Origin: Oncomelania hupensis
Taxonomy: Eukaryota > Mollusca > Gastropoda > Littorinimorpha > Pomatiopsidae
Reading direction: 5' to 3'
NCBI GenBank assembly: GCA_036898135.1
Contig: CM072512.1
Coordinates: forward strand, 5,422,636-5,486,635
DNA length: 64,000 nt
Positions 12,341 through 24,257 of this stretch are shown one piece after another (position 1 is the first letter of the stretch; every line of letters starts with the position of its first letter). The translations under genes and the position numbers were made by a program. The notes below the pieces were generated by a model. That model saw only the letters and a program-made list of their open reading frames with translations, was not told the origin of the DNA and did not search any database.

Positions 12341-12341
12341 G

Positions 12342-12656
12342 ACATCACAGAGAGAAGGGGACAGAGAGAGAGAGAAGGGGGGGGGGGGGCGGAGAGGGAG
12401 GACAATAAGAGAGTGGTAGAGAGGGAGAGAGAGAGAGTAGAAGAAGGAGGAGGAGAAATTTATCAGAAGAAGAGACAAAGCGAAAGAAACGACGATTGTC
12501 ACAGAGAGAAGGGGACAGAGAGAGAGAGAAGGGGGGGGGGGGCGGAGAGGGAGGACAATAAGAGAGTGGTAGAGAGGGAGAGAGAGAGAGAGAGAGTAGA
12601 AGAAGGAGGAGGAGAAATTTATCAGAAGAAGAGACAAAGCGAAAGAAACGACGATT
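12342..12656 (+). repeat. Direct duplication of a GA-rich 155-bp unit
   Basis: Two almost identical units, 12352-12498 and 12503-12656. Each runs from AGAGAGAAGGGGACAG through a G-run and GGACAATAAGAGAG to GAAACGACGATTG. They differ in the length of G and GA runs. A (GAA)n tract starts 30 bases later. Confidence 0.85.
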
Positions 12657-12683
12657 GACAACAAAGAATCGAGTCTTAAAGAA

Positions 12684-12838
12684 ATGAAGAAGAAGAAGAA
12701 GAAGAAGAAGAAGAAGAAGAAGAAGAAGAAGAAGAAGAAGAAGAAGAAGAAGAAGAAGAAGAAGAAGAAGAAGAAGGAGGAGGAGGAGGAGGAGGAGGAG
12801 GAGAAGGAGGAGGAGGAGGAAGAAGAAGAAGAAGAAGA
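12684..12838 (+). repeat. (GAA)n/(GGA)n microsatellite
   Basis: About 95 bases of GAA, then GGA and mixed purine triplets, with no interruption by pyrimidines on this strand. Frames here (poly-Lys, Phe, Ser, Leu) are not genes. Confidence 0.95.
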
Positions 12839-12839
12839 A

Positions 12840-13917
12840 CTCCAACCATTGCAAGCGTACGCGCAAGACACAAAGAGTACTTTACAGCATAAATAAACTC
12901 ACACAGTCGACATCGCACTATGAGAAAGTTGTAACTGCATCAACAGGTCCGTCATATGTCACAAATGTTAACAATTTCAAATGGCATCCTTGAGTGACGG
13001 ACGAAAGTCCAAATTAACCACAGGTAGGGTACAAATTAGTCACACAAAAGCCAAGCACTTCAATACGGCAGGGACACACCGTGAATAAGGCATGGCTCGT
13101 ATTTCCTGCGAATTGCTGGATAAAAAGGCACCCTTTTGTATGAAGATTGCCAGACCTCTATGTCATCCTACTACTAAAATGAATCGCTGAGGCTCGGGCG
13201 GTATTATCAAACATAATCTAAGTTAAAATAGCCCATGTGTGCTTGCAGTGGTACAAACTGTTCCTGCATAATGGTAAAAAACTCAAGTCCCATTTAATTT
13301 CTGACTGGGTGTAAAGCAGACGACATTTTACTACTGTCAAAGCATGGAGTAATTAAGAAAGACACACATACAGCCTTAAAATATAAACAAAGCGAGCCGT
13401 CGGTTTTGAAACAAGCCATTTGTCACAGGACAATGACTTTTTAGTTGGGGCAAGCTTAGTAAAGCATTAGCGTTGTAGCAACATGACATCAACAGTAATA
13501 TTTAAATCAAAACATTAAACGATGTAGCGAATTCAAGCTGTTCTTTGTGTACAATGCATCTTCTACTGTAACATGACAATTGGCCGGTTGGTGGTGACAG
13601 TGGTCCACCTTTGTGTAACACTGAGCGCAAAATGGCAGGAAGTGTGCGTCTGGATTACACAAGTTCGATCTATCAGCCTGCCCTATATAGTGTGCACGCT
13701 GCCTCAATGGTCAGCGCCTTAAATAGTACTTTGACCTGTAAAGTGCGCTTTTACAAAAACTCAAAACATCCGAGCAATGCACAAAGGTGACTCACTGCAC
13801 ACCCAAAGCTATCATTTGTAAGGAATTATAACTTCAGCAGCAGAAAGAACGTTTGGTGCATGCACATTACAGATATTAGTGTCAGTGACTCACAGCCCAC
13901 CAAACGCACGCTCATAA

Positions 13918-13920
<3 letters not shown>
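12840..13920. other. Intergenic, nothing recognised
   Basis: Balanced-composition sequence without motifs. Confidence 0.5.

Positions 13921-13951
<31 letters not shown>
13921..13951 (+). repeat. Poly-A run, about 31 bases
   Basis: Plain A-run without a recognised retroposon on its left. A second, 15-base run is at 14109-14123. Confidence 0.9.
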
Positions 13952-13954
<3 letters not shown>

Positions 13955-14224
13955 TTTATTTGACAGTACTGTATTGCAAAGTTTGTGACATTGATCGTTT
14001 CTATAAATATTGTTATTGTTGCAATATGTATTGCTTCGATAGGACTGAGAGACATTTGGAAGGGAGATCATCCTGTCAATGTTGGATTCTAACATAGCTG
14101 TGGAATGTAAAAAAAAAAAAAAAAGGACCAAATTAACGTAAATACAGCTAGGTCCAGCAATATTGAGAGACCTCTGGACGGGAGATAACCCTGTCCTTTC
14201 CATCCCTATTGTAGCGAGCTGCTA

Positions 14225-14375
14225 TGTCAACCCCGTATCATTGTTCTCTTTCCCACACTTTACGAGCTGCTCAAAATAGAACACTGAGGTCGGGATCGAA
14301 CCCGCGTCGCTCCAGACATAGACTTTCTGCAAAGTTGACGCACTGACTAAGTACATGTAGCCTACCTAGGCTGTC
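14225..14375 (-). mobile_element. Possible degenerate tRNA-derived SINE
   Basis: On the minus strand GGGTTCGATCCCG (B-box, near 14300) is preceded by a TACTTAGTCAGTGCG phrase that could be an A-box. It is followed by GAGCAGCTCGTAAAGTGTG. Only one copy was recognised. Confidence 0.4.
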
Positions 14376-14828
14376 AGTCAGCAGACGCGGACTGTGGGAG
14401 AATGGCCGAGGACTATCAGCAGCAGAACAACATCCAATTTCACAGTGCGTCGACAAGACAAACGCTGACGCATCACACTGACACTGCCTAAACATGCAAT
14501 AGTGAGGACCCAACATCTAGAACAACCAACGCCAATCCACTGCTAATAGTTAGGTATCACTGTAGGATCATTATATCGTGGATCTGACAACCTGCAATCT
14601 CTTGGCAAAAAGTTCTGGGAGACCCGCACGAAGAAGAAAATTCAACCTATAGGTATATGATGATTTCTTTCCATATTTTATACTGCCAGAATCTTACAAA
14701 CAGTAGAATGGCTACATAGGCAGTGGCTCCTATAGGCATCATAGTAATTATTATACAATCGGTACCACCACCGACTGCTAATATAGTACTAATGTGGTAT
14801 ATTTTATCTTTGTTGTGGGAGACCAATA

Positions 14829-15115
14829 TAGCGAGCGTTGTGGCCAAGTGAGCTTAGGCGGGACTAACTTGCCTTGTCCACAAGCCAGACACCAATGGCG
14901 CCTGACAGGTGTGGGTTCGAGCCAGTATCTGGGCGTTAAACGTTTCTCCGACTATTATTTACTTTCGACTCGGGCAACGGTTTGCTCCCCCAGCAAAAAT
15001 TTCAAAAAATCACAAATAGGTAGGTAGGGTTTGGGCGCGCCATTGGCTGCGACTACGCCTTCGCAGGAGGGAGGTGGCCCAGAGTTTCTCGATAGAAAGG
15101 GTTAATAAACTGCAG
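14829..15115 (+). mobile_element. tRNA-derived SINE family 1, copy 2
   Basis: Same layout as the copy at 9519. The segment with the TTTTCTCCGGGTACTCC phrase is deleted and box B reads GGTTCGAGCC. It ends AAAGGGTTAATAAACTG. Confidence 0.8.
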
Positions 15116-15204
15116 CAAAAAAATATCAACAAGAACATCACAACTAGCATGTATCACCAGAACTACATAACACATTGAACAGACTTTCGGAGTTATAATT
15201 TTCT

Positions 15205-15300
15205 CCAGGGTAGCACTTATTTCAGTTTTGCTTGTGTGTGCCCTTTACGTCTTCCAAGTTTTCTTTGCTTGTCTCGTCAACAAAATGCCTGTTTAAACCA
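15205..15300 (+). mobile_element. LINE family A 3' end fragment
   Basis: It shares GGGTAGCACTTATTT and the following T-rich phrase with 25429-25520, the 3' UTR of the family A LINE. No coding part remains. Confidence 0.5.
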
Positions 15301-15403
15301 AAGAGACTCTGAACTAAACAGATGGAAATCACTGTTCCTCTCACCAAGAGCAAAACTATCGAGTGGCGCGTGGGCAGGATGTAGCAAGGGATCAATTCTA
15401 CTA

Positions 15404-16195
15404 CAGTGGAACCTCTCTACAACGACCTTGAAAATGTTGACAAAAATCGGTCTTTATAGAGAGGGGTCTTTATAGAGAGGGGTCTTTACAGAGAGCATAA
15501 TGGCCTTTTCTTGAATCAATTTGCCAGTGATCGGAATATTCTTTCTTCTAGCATCCAGAAACCAATCCCAAACTTTCTCATTTACTTCCGAGTATGCTGT
15601 CTTCCTCCGTTTTGATCGCGTACTATCGGCATTATCACCACTTTCCCACCTTTTAAGAATGTCATCTTTGTCTCGGATAATTCCTTGAATTTGTGTTTTT
15701 CCAACTTTAAGACTCTTTGCGATCGCAATGGCAGTCTCTCCTTTTTTTGTGTCTGTTTACAACATTAACTCGATCTTCCAGAGATAAAAATTTTCTTTTC
15801 TTTGTAGACTCCATCATCCCATCACGCTTTCTTTGCTTCTTCTCAGTGCCGTGCTCGTGATGTGAATAAAGTGAAATGCAAACCCCAAACGAGTAGAATC
15901 TAGAATGTGACGTTACAAGATGACGTCAAACTTATAGAAGATTACTTTATCGGCTGGCGTGTCACATATAGGTACCTGTCTGACTGTGCTGAACAAGATC
16001 GTAGACAGTTTTTATTGTGCAGTCATGCCGAGAAAAAGTCGCTATACGGTCTGCAAAGATCGGTCGTTAGACGTTATAGCGAGGGAGTCGCTATACTGAT
16101 GACAGCAATATAAGGAAATACATCGGTTAAAATAAAATGGGTCGTTGTAGCGGGGGAGTCGTTATAGAGGGGGGTCGTTGTGAGAGGTTCCACTG
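15404..16195 (-). mobile_element. Pogo/Tigger-like DNA transposon, internally deleted
   Basis: This 792-bp element has inverted ends. The left end is CAGTGGAACCTCTCTACAACG; the right end, read on the other strand, is CAGTGGAACCTCTCACAACG (one base of length difference). A TA dinucleotide flanks it on both sides (15402-15403 and 16196-16197), the signature of Tc1/mariner/pogo insertion. Sub-terminal repeats of a TATAGAGAGGGGTC phrase occur at both ends. It carries the N-terminal part of a transposase on the minus strand and lacks the catalytic domain. Confidence 0.88.
15490..15814 (-). pseudogene. Pogo/Tigger transposase N-terminal fragment, frameshifted
   Basis: Read on the minus strand from ATG at 15814, the frame opens with a basic KKRKFLSLEDRVNVV segment, the start of a CENP-B/pogo-type helix-turn-helix. 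An A-run (about 15742-15748) then shifts the frame. In the next frame the motif continues through ETAIAIAKSLKVGKTQIQ to a W-E-S segment. It then enters a second DNA-binding helix (VWDWFLDARRKNIPITG). The DDE catalytic region and the rest are deleted between here and the TIR. In intact relatives this part binds the terminal repeats. The single-base shift in a homopolymer makes this copy a pseudogene. Confidence 0.85.
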
Positions 16196-16199
16196 TAAT

Positions 16200-18175
16200 A
16201 ACCTATTATATATGAATCCAGGCACCGTTATCTGGTGGCTCATTAACAATCACATTGACTTCCGCTACTCTCGTTTATCAATTAAGTAACGACCCGGTCT
16301 AGTCCGTTTAACGAACGCCGCCCTGAGCATGATCTAACAGAGTTCAATAAGATCCCACGGCCAATCAAAATCAAATCAAATGACCTAAAAAAAACCAACA
16401 TAATTGTTACCTAGCGCACCTCAAACTTCAAAGTAGCTGAAGGCTCAAGGTCATAACCACCTACATGTTCTAGTTATACAGGCTCCTTTTGGTTGGTACT
16501 GACGTAGATAGAAACATGTGAAATGACAGGAGTGGAGTTTCTTCTCCAGTGATAGCCAGCATCAGTTCAAGGAACCTACTTGTCCAATGGTGTAACCTCT
16601 AACGTACCCAAAAAACCCTTGTCATATAGGCTTTCACAGAAGGGGGCAATCAAAAAACTACAAATACATGTTTTGTATAACAGAATTACTGTTTAAATTC
16701 ACAACACTGACATATTCCATTGACATGTCTGCTATTGTCAAATTAATTGACCGTATCCTGTATATGAAAATCAGGCTTTGTAGCGCTGCAATGAAGCGTC
16801 TTCCAATGTGACTGCTATTTATTAATTCATCTCGTTAAGAGATAATGGCAAGTCTTTGGCTGCTAGTCACGTCAAAAGAAAGTAATAGCAATTCCGCGAG
16901 ACTTGTGCTAGTAGAGTTTGATTGATTGATTGATTTATTGTTGCTTTAGGTCCAGCGGACTCTTCCGAGCCAAATCAGGACCGGACAACCCCCGATCCGC
17001 ATAAAAGAATTTTCTTATTTGGACTGTGACATTATAATGTCTTAAAAAAAAAATAAAGAACATATTAGCTGATAATGAACTGATGCTGAAATATTGCATA
17101 TATTATATGGTGTAATCACATAGGAAACTTGTTATAATTGTGATCATAGTATGCGGTGTACTTTAAATATTATGATGTTGATTTTTTAATTATTTTTTTT
17201 ATGTTAGAAATGTTTGAGTAATAATGTAAAATTAATATCAGTGCAAAAGGCAAGGAAGTACTGAACGGAGCATTAGATGTTGAAAGATGTCGCAATTGCA
17301 GCATTTTTTGGGTAATGTTGATTGGTGTTTATATGGTGTTCTATTTAAAATAATAATGTTTTGAATCGTAAAAAAAAAAAAAAAAAAAAAAAAAAAAGAA
17401 GGCGCTCGCGTGTTCAGATACAAGCGCTTGTGGTATATTAGCAACAAGGAATCGCCGTGTTGGTTGTGGCCGCAATACATAAAAAGACGAGAGCAATTCC
17501 GAGGTTTTGCAGACAAAAAGAAATCTGATCCCAGTAATATCACTGCAAACTAAAAAGGTCTAAATTTTTTGTCTAAACATTATAAATAAATCAATATCAT
17601 TATTGACTGGACCAATATATCTTTCTATAGCTCTGCTACTGAGGATCTGCGCCTGTGAACGAAACCTAACTAGCTGTGCAGACTGTGAAATGCACAGTAG
17701 TGGGTGAAAGCCATACCTTTGCAATTAGCACTCCAAATGCAAGACATAAACACGCCTCAGACAAAACAATTCCTATCGGAGCTTTGAGCCATTCAAATGA
17801 TCCTCTCTAGCTTCGGACATACGCCAATAAAAAGCCATTGCTCGTGGATCCATCGTCAAACAATGGAAGAAAGGAACGAAGGGGGAGAGAGAAAAGAGAG
17901 TGGGAAGAAGGGAACGAACAAAGAAAATTAAAAAAATATAAGAAACCAGAAAAAGGACTAATAGACACAGAAGAAAACAAAAAGTACAGAAATAAAGAGC
18001 GAAATAAATATATGTTTTAATAAAACTTTCCCGATAAAAAGGGACAATAAAGCATTAAAATAAATACGCACGCAATACATTCTTACCATAAGAAATCAAC
18101 TTTTCTATTACAAGTAAATATACAGATGACCCCGTAACCTTTTGATAGTTGGAGGGGGGAGGGAGGGAATAGAGT
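16200..18175. other. Intergenic apart from a retroposon end at 16917
   Basis: An A-run at 17371-17397 and an A/G-rich stretch at 17860-18010. No gene was recognised. Confidence 0.5.
16917..17010 (-). mobile_element. 3' end of the TATA-containing dispersed repeat
   Basis: The reverse complement of about 29000-29085, with GGTCCAGCGGACTCTTCCGA and GATCCGCATAAAAGA, and a TTGAT-repeat tail at the left. It is a 5'-truncated copy. Confidence 0.65.

Positions 18176-18177
<2 letters not shown>

Positions 18178-18265
<88 letters not shown>
18178..18265 (+). repeat. (GA)n microsatellite, 88 bp
   Basis: A pure GA tract. Confidence 0.95.
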
Positions 18266-18546
18266 AAGCAAATAGAACAGTACGAGCAGCATCTAAGGCT
18301 CTGTAGCGAGGTAGACACCCACAATAAAGACTGCAGCAGTTGTCTCCCATTTAGCATCGCTCGCATCACAGCAACTACTAGTTGATGATGATGATAATGA
18401 TGATGATGATGATGGTTGTGGTGGTGGTGGTGGTGTTGGCTCTTTTGCTTTTTATTTGTTCTTTTTTGTCACTTTGTTTATTTGACTTAATTGTTAAATC
18501 TTTTTTTTTTAAATGTCCGTGACTTTGATAACTACTTGCACATGAC

Positions 18547-18568
18547 GAAGAAGAAGAAGAAGAAGAAG

Positions 18569-18600
<32 letters not shown>

Positions 18601-18625
18601 CAAGAAGAACAAGAAGAAGAAGAAG
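18547..18625 (+). repeat. (GAA)n tract
   Basis: GAA repeats with ACAAGAAGAAC interruptions, followed by family 3 SINEs. Confidence 0.95.
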
Positions 18626-18649
18626 AATAACAATAACAACAAATACAGA

Positions 18650-18975
18650 AAAAAGATTACTCTTATATAGCGCACTTACAAGCTCAGACAGCTTCTCAAG
18701 GCAGGGGCCACTAATATCCAGCAATCAAACAACAGTTTGCTAAAGTCAGGATTTGAACCCACGTCACCCAAGACGCCCTTAAACAAGTCGTGCGCTCTGA
18801 CCAGAAGAAGAAGAACAACAACAACAACAACAAGAAGAAGAAGAAGAAGAAGAACAACAACAACAACAACAACAAATCACAAAAGAGTTTGCTGAAGCCA
18901 GGATTCGAACCCACGTCACCCGAGACGCGCGACCAATGTCGAGCGCTCTGACGACTGAGCTATCCCTGCCGCCAA
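18650..18975 (-). mobile_element. Two neighbouring tRNA-derived SINE copies (family 3)
   Basis: On the minus strand the first copy starts GGGATAGCTCAGTCG (A-box, near 18970) with GGTTCGAATCC (B-box, near 18907). A second copy with GGTTCAAATCC lies at about 18800-18735 and ends at GCGCTATATAAG (18665). (GAA)n and (CAA)n tracts separate them. Confidence 0.7.
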
Positions 18976-19456
18976 GAACAAGGAAAAACAGTGCGTTGTC
19001 CTGTTTCAAATATCCTGACTTCGTGCGTCAATGTCAGGCAGACACGCGCACACGCCTACATCCAAAAAAAAAAAAAAACATGTACAGCCACTCATATATC
19101 GTTAAAAGCTCTGTACTTAAAAGTGTTCTTTATCAATCACTACGAAGGGCACAACATGCATCAAACCGTCATTTCTTGGTGTACGCTACATCATGTAGAC
19201 CCATAATTATTATGGATGCACAAGAGCGATCACCACTAAGAACAAAACTTGCATCAAATCCTCACGTTAATTAAGGCCGGTTCAAGTCCTCCTCGTTAAT
19301 AAATCATTTTGACTGTATCTGTGTTGACATGATTCTTTTTTCGTGTAATACAAAGCAAAAATACGTGGTTGGGGTGGGGTTTTTTTTGTGTGTTTTTTTC
19401 CCCTCTATTCAATTTATCACTTTGTAAATGTGACATTTTATTAACAGCTTTTCAAA

Positions 19457-19750
19457 AGGTAAAGGTAGGTAAAGGTGGTCCCATAGCCTTGTGGCCGTAG
19501 GGGAGCGTGATGTTGGAGATCACACTTATCTTGGGCCAGCGTAATGAGGGTGATGCCTATCTCTCTCCCTCGCTGCTTTACCTTCCCCACCCTTAAGAGA
19601 GTAGGTACTCAGTCACAGTTGAGTCAACTCATGGGGGCGTTGTTATTTGTCGCTTCACGTTTTGCGGTCACCCATCCAAGTGCTAACCGCACTGGACGGT
19701 GCTTAACTTGCGACACAGTAGCGAGTGCTCCAACCACTGCGCTATCCGAC
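19457..19750 (-). mobile_element. SINE with tRNA-like and 5S rRNA-like head, perfect target duplication
   Basis: On the minus strand the element begins at about 19750 with a tRNA-like A-box (TAGCGCAGTGGTTGGAGC). It continues with a block resembling the internal promoter of 5S rRNA: AAGTTAAGCACCGTC and then GGTTAGCACTTGGATGGG plus TGACCGC. After about 200 bases of body it ends in CTTTACC repeats. ACAGCTTTTCAAA (13 bp) flanks it exactly at 19444-19456 and 19751-19763, the mark of LINE-driven retroposition. Two other copies are at 21654-21938 and 59591-59868. Confidence 0.85.
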
Positions 19751-19799
19751 ACAGCTTTTCAAACATGTTGCTTATGCAAGTGACCTGGAAGCAAGCCAT

Positions 19800-19913
19800 C
19801 ATTGGAAGATTCGTGGAAGGTTCGTTAAGGTTCACGGACCTTTATTAGAGGTTCAGGAACCTAGGCTCGGGATCTGACAACCTCGAATAAAGACGGTCCA
19901 CGAACCATCCAAT
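19800..19913. repeat. Short foldback repeat
   Basis: ATTGGAAGATTCGTGGAAGG at the left pairs with a right arm that reads, inverted, ATTGGATGGTTCGTGGACCG. The core AGGAACCTAGGCTCGGGATC recurs at 33818-33840. There the family is split by a LINE stub. Confidence 0.6.
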
Positions 19914-19914
19914 T

Positions 19915-21540
19915 TAGACAGGCCGGTACTGTTTATCTACGATGTAACATTGTACTATTGCACGCCATGGAAAGGCAAAGTTATATGGAAATACACACAC
20001 ATATACATACACACACACGCAAACACACAACATACCCCACGAATAAGATCTGACAATGAATTTCCCAATTTCTTTGATTATCCTTTTCAAACACACCTAC
20101 ACAAGACGCATAATGCATTAAGAAATGGCAGATGGTTTTCATTTTCAAAACCACCAACCCGTGACTAGGTCATATAATTTTTTTATAGTTAAGTCACAGA
20201 TGAGCTGTGATATAACATTAATACGGCCATACCTTCCTGTGCCATACCTTCACAGGCGCTTCTTACAAGTTGACGTTGAGTTTTTCAGTTGTATTGCCTC
20301 CACTCAGAAATGAACGCCTACAAGAAATGAATACTCAAGTTCAATTCAAAATATAGCTTAGTTTATAATCCTTACTACAACTTTGGTGTATTCTAACACC
20401 TTTACAATATACAATCCTACCGAGTATAGCAAACACTAGTTCATTCTGCTTTTAATAGAAATTATTTATTTTTAAAAAAAAAACACCCATTAGTACTGCA
20501 CGGTAGTCTACAGGATGCAGTCAATCAAAATTTCAAAATTACCCCCACCCCACTCCTCCTCTCCTCACCCCTGTCCCCCACCCCACCCTCCAAATAAAAA
20601 TCCCTTTCCGTCCTATAACAGCACTCCCCGTGCCTTTACGCCGCATGTTTGAGTGATGACTGTGTGTTGTGTTTGCAAGTGTGTGCATAACATGTAAAAG
20701 TGTAGGCTATGTTGGTACAAGATCGTCGTGCATTGAGCCTGATTTAGAAGAAAAGCGCGCATATCGCTTCCAGTATAATGAGTCGTTTTACCTAATCAGA
20801 TTGTTAAATCTATTTACTTTGCATTATAATATTATGTCGATCCCGTCGCACTTTCTACTTCAAGTCTTTGAAAACGACGACGGTAGAAGGGAGAAGAAAA
20901 AGAAGAGAAGTAGGCCTACACGATAATAACTGGAGTATTGCAAATTATACCGCTAATATCACGTCACTGAGTGCCTTTCAAGACCTCTCCTGGTGCAATT
21001 GCATCAACTTATATATTATATGGAAGTTACTCACCGACCTAGGCTTTCAAGGTTTTATATAACGTTACGTCACTTCGCGGAGTTCACGTTCAGTACATCG
21101 TGCACTAAGGCCATCTTCCTATTTCTTTAGTCAAGACCATCCTCATTACAATTTTATTTTAATAAACTTCTTCATCGTAGCATAACGGTGCAGGTGACCC
21201 GAGGTCGATCGGATTTAGATACTGCCACGCATCGGTGGCCTAACAGGTGAAAACGCCAGGTGAGGAGGATCGCGCGCCGCACTCCCTGGAGCCTTAAGGC
21301 ACAGGTAGGATACGCTTCATTAACCAATAAGGGCTGACGTAGGAATAAAACGCATGTGTGATTGTACATATCAAGAGTTATATTATCTATGCATTTAATC
21401 TGGCTGCTACATCTCTTTTGCTATCCTTAAATACTATGGCTTTCACACACATTAAAATGATGGACAAATTCAAATTCTTATTCAACAATCTTTCCTCGTC
21501 CACAGACTATATGTATTATATTATCCTTAATATTAGATTA
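19915..21540. other. Intergenic, nothing recognised
   Basis: C-rich patch at 20540-20600. Short frames have no known motif. Confidence 0.5.
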
Positions 21541-21543
21541 TAA

Positions 21544-21545
<2 letters not shown>

Positions 21546-21610
<65 letters not shown>

Positions 21611-21632
21611 GTTGTAATAGTAGTAGTAGTAG
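21546..21632 (+). repeat. (AAT)n microsatellite
   Basis: AAT repeats then TAG repeats, at the 3' side of the minus-strand 5S-like SINE copy. Confidence 0.95.
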
Positions 21633-21653
21633 TATACATAGTTTAAAAAAAAA

Positions 21654-21938
21654 AAAGTAACGGTAGTCCCATAGCCTTGTGGCCGTAGGGGAGCGTGATG
21701 TTGGAGATCACACTTATCTTGGGCCAGCGTAATGAGGGTGATGCCCATCTCTCTCCCTCGCTGCTTTACCTTCCCCACCCTTAAGAGAGTAGGTACTCAG
21801 TCACAGTGGAGTCAACTGGGAGCGTTGTTATTTGTCGCTTCACGTTTTGCGGTCACCCATCCTAGTGCTAACCGCAATGGACGGTGCTTAACTTGCGACA
21901 CAGTAGCGAGTGCTCCAGCCACTGCGCTATCCGACACC
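21654..21938 (-). mobile_element. SINE with 5S rRNA-like block, second copy
   Basis: About 95% like the copy at 19457-19750 by eye, with the same 5S-like CTTGGATGGG region (here CCTAGGATGGG-type, one change). Flanks GTAGTATACATA (left) and GTAGTATTCATA (right) form an 11/12 target duplication. An A-run and a (TAA)n tract lie at its 3' side. Confidence 0.8.
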
Positions 21939-22343
21939 CCATGTAGTATTCATAATAGATAGATAATTATCTTTGATAAAATCTGAGAAATTGTTATAAA
22001 GCAGAACAATCCAATGATGTAGATCTTGGATCGACCAGCGCCCTGAGCAGCGCTTGATTTGGAAAAGCGCTCCAAAGAAATAATAAACAGTGTGACCGTA
22101 AGGCGGCCTTGTCATCTTTTCCGTGCAGCAACAAAAGAAAAGACTGGAAAAGTAAAGACCATGCTGCTATGGATGACATCGTTGCTGCTGGTGCTCAGTA
22201 ACTACAATAATGCCATTCTCTGTTATTTTGCACTCAAGAAGGCCCAAGCTCCTAAAAACCAACAAACTGTGACAAACAAACCCACACCCCTAATTTCAAA
22301 ATACAAAAATACAGGTCAGGACGCGTGCAGCATGGCAGAGACT

Positions 22344-22480
<137 letters not shown>

Positions 22481-22859
22481 GAATTCGTCCAGTCTCAACA
22501 ACGCTGTGCGGTCAGTAGCTGACATGTTGTGAGTCACACAAACCCCCAGTAGTAATCACCTTGACTCACCCCCAGCATTTCAACTTGAACCAACCCAGCA
22601 CTTGCTTAAACTAAGTTGTTATTATCATTCCTTGTAAGCCGTTTAAGGTGGGCGGCCTCATTAGTCTCCCCTATCGTGCGCTTGCATATTGCCCTCCTTC
22701 TTACCTACCTGGGTCCTCCTAATGACATAACGGTGGAAGCCAGCGGCTTTATGAAAAGAATTAGGAAAACTAAGCTGACGGGGCCAAAGCAAGGGTGGCA
22801 CAAATATTGTACTAAGAGAACACTCTAAAGCACTATGTTTGTTTATTCAACCGTTCAAC

Positions 22860-22968
22860 GAAGAAGAAGAAGAAGAAGAAGAAGAAGAAGAAGAAGAAGA
22901 AGAAGAAGAAGAAGAAGAAGAAGAAGAAGAAGAAGAAGAAGAAGAAGAAGAAGAAGAAGAAGAAGAAA
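22860..22968 (+). repeat. (GAA)n microsatellite, 108 bp
   Basis: An uninterrupted GAA tract, the longest of its kind here. A LINE family B stub lies about 65 bases downstream. Confidence 0.95.
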
Positions 22969-22969
22969 T

Positions 22970-24105
22970 AGTTTGTTTATTTGTTTTGCTAGGTAAACAT
23001 CTGTTGACATAATATTAATAATAGGCGGCATAATCCTATCCTATCCGGTCCCGTAACCCGAAGGTCGTAGGGGCATAAACGGGAACACTAACAGATTAGA
23101 ATTATCATCTCAGCTTTTATTTCACAAAGCGCAGTACACAATGATTAATCGCCCACCCTAACGGTTACTGTCAACTGTCAAACAATGCAAAGAGCTAACA
23201 CTCGCCACTAACGGCAATAATTTACAGATTAACATTATTATTAAAAGAGCTGTATCGATTGTTTTATTTTATTTTATTTTTTATTTTTTTTTGACTGGCA
23301 GAAAATAACGTTTTTAATATAATTGTTGGGAAGACTTATTATGACTTAATATGACTTATTATTGCATTTCCAAATTCAATTACACTGACGTCTAAGCACG
23401 GTAAGACTTCATTTTTAATCGTTCCCTTCCAACTAACCCCCCTCCTTGCCACAACAGTAAGTGGCCACACACCGGAATGTATAACAAACTTTGATTTCAC
23501 TGACCTACCATTATAATTGCTGTATATTTCACAATAGGAAGGTCTGCAGTGTGCTACACCGCTTAATCAACCGAAAGGTAACAGAAACCTTAGAATGGCG
23601 ATCTCTCCCTCTCCACCCTTCCCCCCTCTCTCTCTCACAAACACACAAACGCACAGTCTGACACAATAATTATACAGCGTATTGTGCCCGCCGTTTGTTG
23701 CGTTATGACGGACAAACCACATTCTAGACGTATCACGTACACAACCCCAACCACCCATAGCGAAGAAAGTAAGGGTGCTTCGGTCTACCCGCTATCCACA
23801 AACGCCTACACATATAAACACAAGGACTTAACTATATGAAGATAACACCTGTAAACTGTTCCCTCATCTCTGGTCTCACCGTAGTTACTCAACCAAGAAA
23901 TCGTTTTCAAGCATGGGTTAAGACTGTGGAGTTGAGTGGACAAGGAACCAACGACGACACAAAACAAGATACAGTAGTTATTGTTATAAACTACAATAGT
24001 TACAGCGCTTTCATATACAATAACGGCTGTAAAGCGTGCTGGTTTCCTGACTCATACTGAGCTGTAGCAATGACAATGTGTCTTTATAGTACAATGACAA
24101 GGGCT
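22970..24105. other. Intergenic apart from a LINE stub
   Basis: T/A-rich sequence. Nothing was recognised beyond 23034-23076. Confidence 0.5.
23034..23076 (-). mobile_element. Very short LINE family B 3' stub
   Basis: About 40 bases with CCTATCCTATCC followed by the terminal GTAACCCGAAGGTCGTAGGG of family B. A similar stub lies at 30112-30140. Confidence 0.6.
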
Positions 24106-24109
24106 CCAA

Positions 24110-24170
24110 TAAAATAAAATAAAATAAAATAAAATAAAATAAAATAAAATATGAAATAAAATAAAATAAA
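24110..24170 (+). repeat. (AAAAT)n tract
   Basis: About eleven pentamers with one interruption, about 90 bases upstream of the family A LINE. Confidence 0.9.
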
Positions 24171-24257
24171 TATTTAAAAAAAGGAAAGAACAAAAAAGTA
24201 GTGTGTCAGAGTTTGGTTGCCTCCCCCTCCCCTCCCCACTCCAAAAAACAAACAACA

